Made by a program: the position numbers and the translations under genes
In this document: positions 40,843 through 49,432 of the stretch, piece by piece
Layout of the letters: each line of letters begins with the position of its first letter
Position numbering within the stretch: the stretch's first letter is position 1
Notes under the pieces: model-generated
Database searches by the model: none
Told to the model about the DNA's origin: nothing
The model's input: only the letters and a program-made list of their open reading frames with translations
Source of the DNA: UBA10649 sp963749905
GTDB lineage: Bacteria; Actinomycetota; Actinomycetes; S36-B12
Length of the DNA: 64,000 bases
Direction of reading: 5' to 3'
Assembly (NCBI GenBank): GCA_963749905.1
Contig: CAVVOF010000003.1
Span: forward strand, 186,001 to 250,000

Positions 40843-41217
40843 GTGATCATCGAGTGGGTGCTGCCGGCCGACCTGACCGCCGCTCGCGCGGCCCGCGAGC
40901 ACGTGGCCACCGAGCTCGGGCGGCGCGACCTCGCGGACGACATCGTCCACGACGCGGTGCTGGTGAGCTCCGAACTGGCGGCCAACGCAATCCGCCATGG
41001 CCGTCCGCCGGTCGTGCTGCGGCTGGACTTCCGAGCGGACTCGATGCGCATCTCGGTCCACGACCACGGCGAGGCGGCGAATCCGGAACCTGCATCCGCT
41101 GCCACCACGCAGGGACACGGTCGGGGGCTGGCAATCGTCGACGAACTGAGCATCGACACCGGCTGGGAGCGCGACGCTTCGGGCACGACGGTGTGGGCGG
41201 ACCTCGCCCTCAGATGA
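40843..41217 (+). CDS. RsbW/SpoIIAB-like ATP-binding protein
   Basis: A 124-residue stand-alone HATPase_c domain. The N box is VSSELAANAIRHG, the G1 region SVHDHGEAAN and the G2 box GHGRGLAIVDEL. Such small proteins are Ser/Thr kinases that act as anti-sigma factors or as regulators of PP2C-type phosphatases. No sigma factor, anti-anti-sigma factor or phosphatase is adjacent. Its end overlaps the convergent Nudix gene by 8 bp. Confidence 0.85.
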   Translation: MIIEWVLPADLTAARAAREHVATELGRRDLADDIVHDAVLVSSELAANAIRHGRPPVVLRLDFRADSMRISVHDHGEAANPEPASAATTQGHGRGLAIVDELSIDTGWERDASGTTVWADLALR

Positions 41218-41617
41218 CGCCCCACTCGGTGAGTGCCTCGACCAGCCCCTGACTCGTGTCGAGGGTGGCCAACGCACCCGGCGCGAACCAGGCCGCGGCC
41301 AGGGCGTCGTCACCCGCCGTCGGGGTCAGGTCGCCGGGGTGCAGGGTCATCAGGTAGTCCCGGATGACATAGATGCCGCCGTGTGGGGAATCCCGACGGA
41401 CCTCTCCGACCAGTCGGTCGACGGTGGCCCGCAGTCCGGTCTCCTCGTGGAGCTCCCGTTCACAGGCGGCCGGCCAGTCCTCCCCGGGCTCGACCCGGCC
41501 CCCCGGCAGGGACCACAGTCCCTGCGCGGGCGGATTCGCGCGGCGGATCAGCAGGATCCGGCCGTCACCGTCGAGGACGATGGCGCCGACGCACGGGATG
41601 AGCTCCGCGTCGCTCAC
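41210..41617 (-). CDS. Nudix hydrolase, MutT-like
   Basis: A 135-residue Nudix enzyme with a complete box: GGRVEPGEDWPAACERELHEETGL. CVGAIVLDGDGRILLIRRANPP at the N-terminus fits nucleoside-triphosphate or dinucleotide pyrophosphohydrolases of the MutT type. The GTG at 41617 overlaps the stop of the acyl-CoA dehydrogenase gene by 4 bp, which makes it the last gene of the ethylmalonyl-CoA transcript, perhaps as a housekeeping or repair passenger. Confidence 0.88.
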   Translation of the reverse strand: MSDAELIPCVGAIVLDGDGRILLIRRANPPAQGLWSLPGGRVEPGEDWPAACERELHEETGLRATVDRLVGEVRRDSPHGGIYVIRDYLMTLHPGDLTPTAGDDALAAAWFAPGALATLDTSQGLVEALTEWGVI

Positions 41618-42819
41618 GTGCGGATCTTGTAGTCCTCGAGCAGGCGGCGGGCGATGATCATGCGCTGGATGTCCGCGGTGCCCTCGCCGATGAGCAGCAT
41701 GGGGGCCTCCCGGTACAGGCGCTCGATCTCGTACTCCTTGGAGTAGCCGTATCCGCCGTGGATGCGGAACGAGTCCTCGACCACGTCCCGGCAGTACTCG
41801 CTGGCCAGGTACTTGGCCATGCCGGCCTCGAGGTCGTTGCGCTCGCCGGAGTCCTTCTTGCGGGCGGCCATCACCATCATCTGGTGCGCCGCCTCGACCT
41901 TGGTGGCCATGTCGGCCAGCCGGAACGCCACGGCCTGATGCTCCGCGATCGGCTTGCCGAACGTGACCCGCTGCTGCGCGTAGTCGACGCCCAGCTCGAA
42001 GGCCCGGTGCGCAAGGCCGCAGGCCCGCGCGGCGACGTTCACCCGGCCGACCTCGACCCCGTCCATCATCTGGTAGAAGCCCTTGCCCGGCTCCCCGCCC
42101 AGCACGTCGTCGGCAGACAGGCGCAGGTTGTCCATCACCAGTTCGGTGGTGTCCACGCCCTTGTAGCCCATCTTCTCGATCTTGCCCGGGATGGTCAGTC
42201 CGGGCCGGACCTCTCCGAAGCCGGACGGCTTCTCGATGAGGAAGGTCGTCATCCGCTTGTAGACGCTGACCCCCTCGGGCACCTCGCCCGGGGTGAGCAC
42301 GAGGACCGCGACGAGGGTTGATGATCCGCCGTTGGTCAGCCACATCTTCTGGCCGTTGAGGACGTAGTCGTCGCCGTCGCGCACGGCCTTGCTGGTGATG
42401 GCCGCTACGTCCGACCCGCAGCCGGGCTCGGACATCGAGAAGGCGCCTCGCACCTCGCCCGTCGCCATCCGCGGCAGGTAGTTCTGCTTCTGCTCCTCGG
42501 TGCCGTGCTGCATCAGCATGTAGGCCACGATGAAGTGGGTGTTGATGACACCGGAGACGCTCATCCAGCCGCGCGCGATCTCCTCGACCACGAGCGCGTA
42601 GGTGAGCAGCGACTCGCCGAGGCCGCCGTACTCCTCCGGGATCATCAGCCCGAAGACGCCCATCTCCTTCAGGCCGTCGACGATGGCCTGCGGGTACTCG
42701 TCCGCATGCTCGAGCTCGTTGGCCACCGGGATGATCTCGTTGTCGACGAACTCCCGAACGGCGGCGAGGATGTCGCGCTGATCGCTGGTGAGCCCCTCGG
42801 TCTGGGCAAGGCGTCCCAT
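41614..42819 (-). CDS. mcd: Acyl-CoA dehydrogenase, probable methylsuccinyl-CoA dehydrogenase
   Basis: A 401-residue FAD-dependent acyl-CoA dehydrogenase: FAD-contact motifs GAFSMSEPGCGSDVAAI and MWLTNGG, the YAQQRVTFGKPIAEHQAV segment, and the C-terminal FRIHGGYGYSKEYEIERLYREA. The family would oxidise methylsuccinyl-CoA to mesaconyl-CoA in the ethylmalonyl-CoA pathway; that assignment rests on its place directly after mcl, meaA and etfBA, 2 bp from mcl. A general short-chain acyl-CoA dehydrogenase is the alternative. It is shorter than the Rhodobacter enzyme (about 550 residues). Confidence 0.8.
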   Translation of the reverse strand: MGRLAQTEGLTSDQRDILAAVREFVDNEIIPVANELEHADEYPQAIVDGLKEMGVFGLMIPEEYGGLGESLLTYALVVEEIARGWMSVSGVINTHFIVAYMLMQHGTEEQKQNYLPRMATGEVRGAFSMSEPGCGSDVAAITSKAVRDGDDYVLNGQKMWLTNGGSSTLVAVLVLTPGEVPEGVSVYKRMTTFLIEKPSGFGEVRPGLTIPGKIEKMGYKGVDTTELVMDNLRLSADDVLGGEPGKGFYQMMDGVEVGRVNVAARACGLAHRAFELGVDYAQQRVTFGKPIAEHQAVAFRLADMATKVEAAHQMMVMAARKKDSGERNDLEAGMAKYLASEYCRDVVEDSFRIHGGYGYSKEYEIERLYREAPMLLIGEGTADIQRMIIARRLLEDYKIRT

Positions 42820-42821
42820 GA

Positions 42822-43781
42822 TCAGGCCTCCGGCTTCTCGAAAGACTTGGTGCGCTGCATGCCTGCAGCGCGGCCCTTGGCGGAGATGACGAGGGCCATC
42901 TTGCGGGAGGCCTCGTCGATCATCTCGTCACCCAGCATCACCGCGCCCTTGGCACCGCCCTCCGCCGACGTGAAGTAGTCGTACGCGTCCAGGATCAGCT
43001 CCGCGTGGTCGTAGTCGTCCTGCCGCGGGGAGAACACCTCGTTCGCCGCCGCCACCTGATCCGGATGCAGCACCCACTTGCCGTCGAAGCCCAACGCCGC
43101 CGACCGGCCCGCGACCCGCCGGTAGCCCTCGAGGTCCTTGATCGCCAGGTACGGGCCGTCGATCGCCTGCTTGTCGTACGCCCGCGCCGCCATCAGGATC
43201 CGCATCAGGATGTAGTGGTACGCGTCCCCCACGTCGTAGCCCGGCGGCTGCTCCCCCACCACCAGGGACTTCATGTTGATGCTCGCCATGAAGTCCGCCG
43301 GCCCGAAGATGATCGTCTCCACCCGCGGGGACGCCTGCGCGATCGCGTCGACGTTGATCAGGCCCTTCGCGTTCTCGATCTGCGCCTCGATGCCGATCCG
43401 GCCGACCTCGAGACCGTTCGACTTCTCGATCTGGGTCAGCAGCAGGTCCAGTGCCACCACCTGGTCGGCGGTCTGCACCTTCGGCAGCATGATGCAGTCC
43501 AGGTTCGGGCCCGCGCCCTCGACCACCTCGACCACGTCCGCGTACGTCCACTGCGTCGTCCAGTCGTTGACCCGCACCACGCGCGTCTTGCCGTCGTAGC
43601 CGCCCTCGTTCAGCGCCGCCACGATGTTCTTGCGCGCCTCCGGCTTGGCGATCGGCGCGACCGCGTCCTCGATGTCCATGAACACCTGGTCGGCCGGCAG
43701 GCCCTTGGCCTTCTCCAGCATCTTCGGGCTGGATCCGGGCACCGCCAGATTCGATCGACGCGAGCGCAACTGCTGGGACAT
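42822..43781 (-). CDS. mcl: HpcH/HpaI-family CoA ester lyase, probable malyl/beta-methylmalyl-CoA lyase
   Basis: A 319-residue TIM-barrel lyase of the citrate-lyase beta/malyl-CoA lyase family. The N-terminus RRSNLAVPGSSPKMLEKA, the metal-binding VFMDIEDAVAP, RVNDWTT, and later ETIIFGPADFMASINM and GKWVLHPDQ are family features. In the ethylmalonyl-CoA pathway it splits beta-methylmalyl-CoA to glyoxylate and propionyl-CoA; context with meaA and an acyl-CoA dehydrogenase supports this. Start at 43781 with AGGAG upstream. Confidence 0.88.
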   Translation of the reverse strand: MSQQLRSRRSNLAVPGSSPKMLEKAKGLPADQVFMDIEDAVAPIAKPEARKNIVAALNEGGYDGKTRVVRVNDWTTQWTYADVVEVVEGAGPNLDCIMLPKVQTADQVVALDLLLTQIEKSNGLEVGRIGIEAQIENAKGLINVDAIAQASPRVETIIFGPADFMASINMKSLVVGEQPPGYDVGDAYHYILMRILMAARAYDKQAIDGPYLAIKDLEGYRRVAGRSAALGFDGKWVLHPDQVAAANEVFSPRQDDYDHAELILDAYDYFTSAEGGAKGAVMLGDEMIDEASRKMALVISAKGRAAGMQRTKSFEKPEA

Positions 43782-43816
43782 GGGACTCCTGTTCGGTATC
43801 GATGAGGCGCTTGGGG

Positions 43817-45796
43817 TCATGCGGGTTGACGGCTGCGACTGGCCCGGATCACGTCGAGCACGCGTGTCATCACGGCAGTGAGGTCGTAGTCCTTGGGAGT
43901 GAACACGGCCGCGACGCCCTGATCGATCAGACGGCGCGCGTCCTGCTCGGGGATGATGCCACCGACGATCACCGGCACGTCGTCCAGACCGGCCGAGCGC
44001 AGCCCTTCGAGCACCTCGGGCACCAACTGGAGGTGCGAGCCGGAGAGGATGGACAGGCCCACGCAGTCGACGTCCTCCTGCACGGCGGCAGCGACGATCT
44101 GCTCGGCGGTCAGTCGGATGCCCTGGTACACCACCTCGAATCCGGCGTCGCGGGCAGCGACGGCCACCTGCTCGGCGCCGTTCGAGTGCCCGTCCAGGCC
44201 AGGCTTGGCGACGAGCAACCGGAGCCGGTGTCCGAACTCCTCGCCAGCGCTCGCCACGGCGCTGCGCAACTCGGAGAGCCCGACGCGCTCGCCCGCACCG
44301 ACGGAGCCGGTGACGCCCGTGGGCGCCCGGTACTCGCCGAACACCTCACGCAGGACGCCGGCCCACTCCCCCGTCGTCACGCCCGCGCGCGCACAGCCGA
44401 GTGAGGCGTCCATGAGGTTCACGGGGGTCGCCGCGTCCGCTCGCAACCGGGCCAGCGCCTGTTCCACTGCGGTCGGATCGCGCTGCGCCCGCCATTCGTC
44501 GAGGGCCAGCACGGCGCGCTCCTCCACCTTGGGGTCGATGCGCTGGATCGCCGTGTCCATGTCGAGCATCAGGCCGCTGGGCTCGGTGGAGGTGTACCGG
44601 TTGACGCCGACGATGACCTCCTCGCCCGACTCCACCCGCCGGCGCCGGTCCGCGTGCGACGCGACGAGGGCGCTCTTGAGGTAGCCAGACTCGACAGCGG
44701 CGACGGCGCCCCCCATCTCCTCGATGCGGGCCATCTCGAGCCGAGCAGCCTCGACGATCTCGTCCACCTTGGCCTCGATGACGTGACTGCCGGCGAAGAT
44801 GTCGTCGTACTCGAGCAGGTCGGTCTCGAAGGCGAGCACCTGCTGCATCCGCAGGCTCCACTGCTGGTCCCACGGGCGGGGCAGGCCGAGCGCCTCGTTC
44901 CACGCCGGCAGCTGGATGGCTCGGGCCCGTGCGTCCTTCGACAGCGTGACGCCGAGCATCTCGAGGACGATGCGCTGGATGTTGTTCTCCGGCTGAGCCT
45001 CGGTCAGGCCGAGGGAGTTGACCTGGACGCCATAACGGAAGCGACGGGCCTTGTCGTCCTCGACGCCGTAGCGGTCGCGGGTGATCTCCTCCCACAGCTG
45101 CACGAAGGCCCGCATCTTGCAGGTCTCCTCGACGAAGCGGACACCCGCGTTGACGAAGAAGGAGATCCGGGCGACGACGTCGCGCATCCTGTCAGCGGGC
45201 ACCTGACCGGAGTCGCGCACCGCATCGAGGACGGCGATCGCGGTGCTCAGCGAGAAGGCGACCTCCTGCACGGGGGTCGCCCCCGCCTCCTGCAGGTGGT
45301 ACGAGCAGATGTTGATCGGGTTCCACTTGGGCGTGTTCTGCACGCACCAGGCGATCATGTCGGTGACGAGGCGCATCGACGGCACCGGCGGGAAGACGTA
45401 CGTGCCGCGGGACAGGTACTCCTTGATGATGTCGTTCTGGGTGGTGCCGGCGAGTTCGCTCCGATCCGCCCCCTGCTCGTCCGCCACCGTCACGTAGAGC
45501 GCCATCAGCCACATCGCGGTGGCGTTGATGGTCATGGAGGTGTTCATCCGGTCGAGCGGGATACCTTCGAGGAGGGCCCGCATGTCGCCGACGTTGACGA
45601 CCGGGACCCCGACCTTGCCGACCTCACCGCGGGCCAGCCGCGAGTCGGGGTCGTAGCCCGTCTGAGTGGGCAGGTCGAACGCAATGGACAGGCCGGTCTG
45701 GCCCTTGTCCAGGTTGCGCCGGTAGAGCACGTTGGACTCGTGCGCGGACGAATGGCCCGCGTAGGTCCGCATGACCCATGGCGTGCCCCGACTCAT
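43817..45796 (-). CDS. meaA: Ethylmalonyl-CoA mutase (MeaA)
   Basis: A 659-residue adenosylcobalamin-dependent mutase. The N-terminal barrel begins TPWVMRTYAGHSSAHESN and contains the FDLPTQTGYDPD and SMTINATAMWLMALY segments close to the MeaA/Ecm proteins of Streptomyces; the C-terminal B12 domain has the DxHxxG motif as LDGHSNG (about 535). Single-chain mutases of this size that carry their own B12 domain and lack a small subunit are usually ethylmalonyl-CoA mutases rather than methylmalonyl-CoA mutases (about 720 residues). No small mutase subunit or MeaB chaperone is adjacent, and crotonyl-CoA carboxylase/reductase is not in the window. Confidence 0.9.
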   Translation of the reverse strand: MSRGTPWVMRTYAGHSSAHESNVLYRRNLDKGQTGLSIAFDLPTQTGYDPDSRLARGEVGKVGVPVVNVGDMRALLEGIPLDRMNTSMTINATAMWLMALYVTVADEQGADRSELAGTTQNDIIKEYLSRGTYVFPPVPSMRLVTDMIAWCVQNTPKWNPINICSYHLQEAGATPVQEVAFSLSTAIAVLDAVRDSGQVPADRMRDVVARISFFVNAGVRFVEETCKMRAFVQLWEEITRDRYGVEDDKARRFRYGVQVNSLGLTEAQPENNIQRIVLEMLGVTLSKDARARAIQLPAWNEALGLPRPWDQQWSLRMQQVLAFETDLLEYDDIFAGSHVIEAKVDEIVEAARLEMARIEEMGGAVAAVESGYLKSALVASHADRRRRVESGEEVIVGVNRYTSTEPSGLMLDMDTAIQRIDPKVEERAVLALDEWRAQRDPTAVEQALARLRADAATPVNLMDASLGCARAGVTTGEWAGVLREVFGEYRAPTGVTGSVGAGERVGLSELRSAVASAGEEFGHRLRLLVAKPGLDGHSNGAEQVAVAARDAGFEVVYQGIRLTAEQIVAAAVQEDVDCVGLSILSGSHLQLVPEVLEGLRSAGLDDVPVIVGGIIPEQDARRLIDQGVAAVFTPKDYDLTAVMTRVLDVIRASRSRQPA

Positions 45797-45845
45797 CGCA
45801 CCCCGCTCTCGCGTATCGGTCCCCTGCGGGATCCGATCCCTGATC

Positions 45846-46796
45846 TCAGTCTGCCCTCTTCGCGATCTCGTCGGTCAGTTGGGGGACGACCTGGAACAGG
45901 TCACCCACCACGCCGTAGTCCGCCAGCTCGAAGATCGGCGCCTCCGGGTCCTTGTTGACCACCACGATCGTCTTCGACGTCTGCATCCCGGCCCGGTGCT
46001 GGATCGCCCCCGAGATGCCGTTCGCCACGTACAGCTGCGGCGAGACCGTCTTGCCGGTCTGCCCCACCTGGAACTGATGCGGGTACCAGCCGGCATCCGT
46101 CGCCGCCCGCGACGCCCCCACCGCCGCGCCCAGGGCGTCCGCCAGCGCCTCGATCACCGAGAAGCCGTCCGCCGACCCGACCCCGCGGCCGCCGGAGACC
46201 ACGATCGCGGCCTCCGTCAGCTCCGGACGCCCGCCCTTGACCGCCGCCGTCCGACCCGTGATCCGGGCCAGGGTCGACCTCGGCGACACGACGATGTCCA
46301 GGTCCACCCGCTCACAGGTCGTGGGTGCCGGCTCGGGGGCGATGGCGTTGCCGCGCACCGTGATGATCGGGGTGCCGTGCGTGACCTGCGAGTGCACCAC
46401 CGTCGACCCGCCGAACACGCTCTGCGTCGCGACCAGGTCCGCCGACACGTCCACCGCGTCGGTGATGATCCCGGAGGTCGTCTTGACCGCCAGCCGGCCG
46501 GCGATCTCCTTGCCGTCCGCCGTCGACGCGATCAGCACCGCGACGGCATCCGTCTCCACCATTGCCGCCGCGAGGGCATCGGCCACAGGAGCCACCGGGT
46601 GGTCAGCGGGGACGTCCGCGACCAGCACGCGGACCGCTCCATACTCCCCGAGCGCGGCCACGGCGGCGTCGTCCAGGGCGCCGGCGGTCCACACCGCCAC
46701 CGGTGTCCCGAGTCGGCGCGCCAGGGTCAGCAGCTCCAGCGTGGCCTTCTTGACCACCCCGTCCTTGGCCTCCGTGAGGACCAGAACATCACCCAT
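45846..46796 (-). CDS. etfA: Electron transfer flavoprotein, alpha subunit
   Basis: A 316-residue FAD-binding subunit. The C-terminal signature is intact: GGRGVGSADGF, then GASRAATDAGWYPHQFQVGQTGKTVSPQLYVA and GISGAIQHRAGMQ. With EtfB it accepts electrons from acyl-CoA dehydrogenases, here presumably from the methylsuccinyl-CoA dehydrogenase encoded four genes downstream. The ATG at 46796 is preferred over 46802 because GGGAG then lies 8 nt upstream; the first ATG is only 2 nt from it. Confidence 0.95.
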   Translation of the reverse strand: MGDVLVLTEAKDGVVKKATLELLTLARRLGTPVAVWTAGALDDAAVAALGEYGAVRVLVADVPADHPVAPVADALAAAMVETDAVAVLIASTADGKEIAGRLAVKTTSGIITDAVDVSADLVATQSVFGGSTVVHSQVTHGTPIITVRGNAIAPEPAPTTCERVDLDIVVSPRSTLARITGRTAAVKGGRPELTEAAIVVSGGRGVGSADGFSVIEALADALGAAVGASRAATDAGWYPHQFQVGQTGKTVSPQLYVANGISGAIQHRAGMQTSKTIVVVNKDPEAPIFELADYGVVGDLFQVVPQLTDEIAKRAD

Positions 46797-46808
46797 TGCC
46801 ATGTCTCC

Positions 46809-47588
46809 CTAGATGAACTTGTGCTCGGCCAGGTAGCCGGCGATCTTCACGCCGCCGTCACCATCGTCCACGACGACCGTGCCCGCCGCCTTCGGCGGCC
46901 GCGCCGCGAAGTCCGCCACCGTGCTCCACGCCCCGGCGGTTCCGACAGCAGCGGCGCTCAGCCCCGTGTCCGGGATCGCCACCGCCTCGACGGGCTTCTT
47001 CTTCGCGGCCATGATCCCCTTGAACGACGGGTACCGCGGCTCGTTGATCTTCTCCACCACGCTGACCACCGCCGGAATCGACGCCGTCACCGTCGCCACC
47101 CCGTCCTCGCCGACCCGCTCGATCGTGACCTCCGAGCCGGACACCTCGACCTTCTGCGCGAACGTCAGCTGCGCCCAGCCCAGCCGCTCCGCGACCATCG
47201 CCGGCACCACCGACATCCGCGCATCCGTCGACTCCGACCCGAACACCACCAGGTCGAACCCACGATCCTTGAGCACGGCGGCCAGCACCGCACTGGTGGA
47301 GAGGGCATCCGAGCCGGTCAGGCCGTCATCGGCGACGTGGATGCCGGCGTCCGCGCCCATGCTCAGCGCCTTGCGCACCGTCTCCGCGGCCCGCTCCGGG
47401 CCCATCGAGACCACCACGACCTCACCGCCGTGCGCCTCGACCAGCTTCAACGACTCCTCGACCGCGTACTCGTCGAGCTCGTTCATCACCCCGTCAGCCG
47501 AGTCCCGGTCGAGCAGGGAGTCCTCGGGGCGCAGGCGCTTCTCCGCCCACGTGTCCGGAACCTGCTTCACACACACCGCGATCTTCAT
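46809..47588 (-). CDS. etfB: Electron transfer flavoprotein, beta subunit
   Basis: A 259-residue AMP-binding subunit: MKIAVCVKQVPDTWAEKRL, then NELDEYAVEESLKLVEAHGGEV, GADAGIHVADD, and the C-terminal EPRYPSFKGIMAAKKKPVE that docks to partner enzymes. First gene of the transcript etfB-etfA-meaA-mcl-mcd. GGAGAG lies 5 nt before the ATG, so unlike many genes here it has a normal leader. Confidence 0.95.
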   Translation of the reverse strand: MKIAVCVKQVPDTWAEKRLRPEDSLLDRDSADGVMNELDEYAVEESLKLVEAHGGEVVVVSMGPERAAETVRKALSMGADAGIHVADDGLTGSDALSTSAVLAAVLKDRGFDLVVFGSESTDARMSVVPAMVAERLGWAQLTFAQKVEVSGSEVTIERVGEDGVATVTASIPAVVSVVEKINEPRYPSFKGIMAAKKKPVEAVAIPDTGLSAAAVGTAGAWSTVADFAARPPKAAGTVVVDDGDGGVKIAGYLAEHKFI

Positions 47589-47696
47589 CCAGCTCTCCTC
47601 GGGGATCCACGGGCACGTCGACGAAACGGTCATATTCTCGCCTATCCGACTATATGGTGTCCAAGTATTTCTCGTCACAGGCACCCGGAGGGGTCC
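47589..47696. promoter_or_regulatory. Divergent promoter region, etfB operon and transketolase operon
   Basis: A 108-bp gap between divergent operons, both with clear RBSs. AT-rich steps unusual for this DNA (CATATTCTC, CTATATGG, AAGTATTTC) lie at 47630-47675 and probably include the -10 boxes; I cannot assign exact ones. Confidence 0.35.
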
Positions 47697-48503
47697 ATGA
47701 CCACCGAACTCGCCCGTCAGGCGCGGATCAGCGCGCTCACCATGTGCTCGCGGTCCGGTGCCTCGCACATCGGAGCAGCGCTGTCCGTGATCGACATCCT
47801 GGCGGTGCTCTACGGCGAGGTCGCCGACGTCGACCCGCACCGGACGGAGGACCCGTCCCGCGACATCGTCCTCGTCTCCAAAGGCCACTCGGCATCCGGC
47901 GTCTACGCCGTGATGGCGCACGCCGGCTACTTCCCGCTCGAGTGGCTCGATGACTACTACCTCGACGGCTCCCATCTGGGCGGCCACGTCACCGCGCACG
48001 GTATTCCCGGTGTCGAGCTGTCCACCGGCGCGCTCGGGCACGCACTGCCGTTCGGCGTCGGCCGGGCGATGATCGACCAGCTCAACGGAGTCGATCGGCG
48101 CGTCTTCGTCGTGCTCTCCGACGGCGAGTGCGCCGAGGGCAGCAACTGGGAGGCCGCCCTCATGGCCGCCCACCACGATCTGACGAACGTCACCGTGGTC
48201 ATCGACCGCAACCGCCTGCAGATCCTCGGCAGGACGGAGGACGTGCTCGGCCTCGAGCCGTTCGCCGACAAGTGGCGCGCGTTCGGCTGGGAGGTCGTCG
48301 AGGTCGACGGACACGACCATGAGGCTCTCGCGGAGGCACTACGTGCGCGCGGGGCACGTCCCCGGGCGGTCATCGCCGACACCACCAAGGGCAAGGGCGT
48401 GGACTTCATGGAGGACCGGGTGGAGTGGCACACCCTCGTCCCCAACGACGAGCACCTCGCTGCGGCCATCGCCCAGCTCGAGACGAACACGACGGAGGAC
48501 TGA
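47697..48503 (+). CDS. Transketolase, N-terminal (ThDP-binding) subunit
   Basis: A 268-residue protein corresponding to the first third of transketolase: SRSGASHIGAALSVIDILAVLYG, VSKGHSASGVYAVMAHAGY, GALGHALPFGVGRA and the thiamine diphosphate/metal motif LSDGECAEGSNWEAALMA...NRLQILG. Split transketolases of this kind pair with a separate pyrimidine-binding subunit, here the next gene 2 bp downstream. Upstream RBS CGGAGGGG. The real substrates could be pentose phosphates or another ketose/aldehyde pair. Confidence 0.9.
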   Translation: MTTELARQARISALTMCSRSGASHIGAALSVIDILAVLYGEVADVDPHRTEDPSRDIVLVSKGHSASGVYAVMAHAGYFPLEWLDDYYLDGSHLGGHVTAHGIPGVELSTGALGHALPFGVGRAMIDQLNGVDRRVFVVLSDGECAEGSNWEAALMAAHHDLTNVTVVIDRNRLQILGRTEDVLGLEPFADKWRAFGWEVVEVDGHDHEALAEALRARGARPRAVIADTTKGKGVDFMEDRVEWHTLVPNDEHLAAAIAQLETNTTED

Positions 48504-48505
48504 CC

Positions 48506-49432
48506 ATGCGCGATGCATTCGTCCGCAAGCTCAGTGAGGAAGCGCAGACCAACAAGGACATCATGCTGCTGGTCGGCGACCTCGGGTTCGGCGTCGTGGC
48601 GGCCTTCGGCGACTCGTACCCCAAGCAGTTCCTGAACTGCGGGGTGGCCGAGCAGTCGATGGTCGGCGTCGCGGCCGGTATGGCGGCGGCCGGCCGGCGG
48701 CCCTTCGTCTACTCCATCGCCAACTTCCCGACCGTGCGCCCGCTCGAGCAGATCCGCAACGACGTCTGCTACCACGGCCTCGGCGTGACCATCGTCTCCG
48801 TCGGCGCCGGCCTGGCGTACGGCTCGCTCGGGTACACCCATCACGCGGTCGAGGACATCTCGATCCTGCGGTCGCTGCCCGGCATGCGCGTCTACTCCCC
48901 CGCGGACGCACTCGAGTGCGCTGCCGCCGTGGACCAGATCCTCGCGGACCCGTCGCCGGCGTACCTGCGTCTCGGCAAGAACAAGGAGCCGCGTATGCAC
49001 GAGGAGCAGCCGGATCTCTCGAGCGGGGCGCCGCTGCTGATCCGCGACGGGTCCGATGTGACCCTGCTCGTGGCCGGTCCGATCGTCACGCAGGCCCTCG
49101 AGGTGGCGAGCCAGCTCGAGCCCCAGGGCCTGTCGGTGCGGGTGCTGACCTGCCCGGTGATCAAGCCGCTCAACGCCGAGGCGATCCGCGAGGCGGCGTC
49201 AGGGACCTGCGGAATCGTGACCCTGGAGGAGCACACCATCCTCGGCGGCTTCGGCAGCGCCGTCCTCGAGGCGTTCGCGGTGCGCGGCTGGCGCACGCCG
49301 ATCCTGCCGCTGGGGCTGGACGACGCGGCCACGCACATCATCGGCGAGCAGGAGTGGATCCGCGAGCGTGCCGGACTCAGCACCGACCATGTGCGCGGGA
49401 GCGTCGCCTCGTTCGCCCGGAGGGTCGCATGA
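48506..49432 (+). CDS. Transketolase, C-terminal (pyrimidine-binding) subunit
   Basis: A 308-residue partner of the preceding gene. It has the pyrimidine-binding segment with catalytic Glu in NCGVAEQSMVGVAAGMAAAG, the PFVYSIANFPTVRPLEQIRNDV and GLAYGSLGYTHHAVEDISILR blocks, and the C-terminal domain with LEEHTILGGFGSAV, as in split transketolases and DXS-like enzymes. It overlaps the enoyl-CoA hydratase gene by 4 bp (ATGA), so the three are one operon. Confidence 0.9.
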   Translation: MRDAFVRKLSEEAQTNKDIMLLVGDLGFGVVAAFGDSYPKQFLNCGVAEQSMVGVAAGMAAAGRRPFVYSIANFPTVRPLEQIRNDVCYHGLGVTIVSVGAGLAYGSLGYTHHAVEDISILRSLPGMRVYSPADALECAAAVDQILADPSPAYLRLGKNKEPRMHEEQPDLSSGAPLLIRDGSDVTLLVAGPIVTQALEVASQLEPQGLSVRVLTCPVIKPLNAEAIREAASGTCGIVTLEEHTILGGFGSAVLEAFAVRGWRTPILPLGLDDAATHIIGEQEWIRERAGLSTDHVRGSVASFARRVA

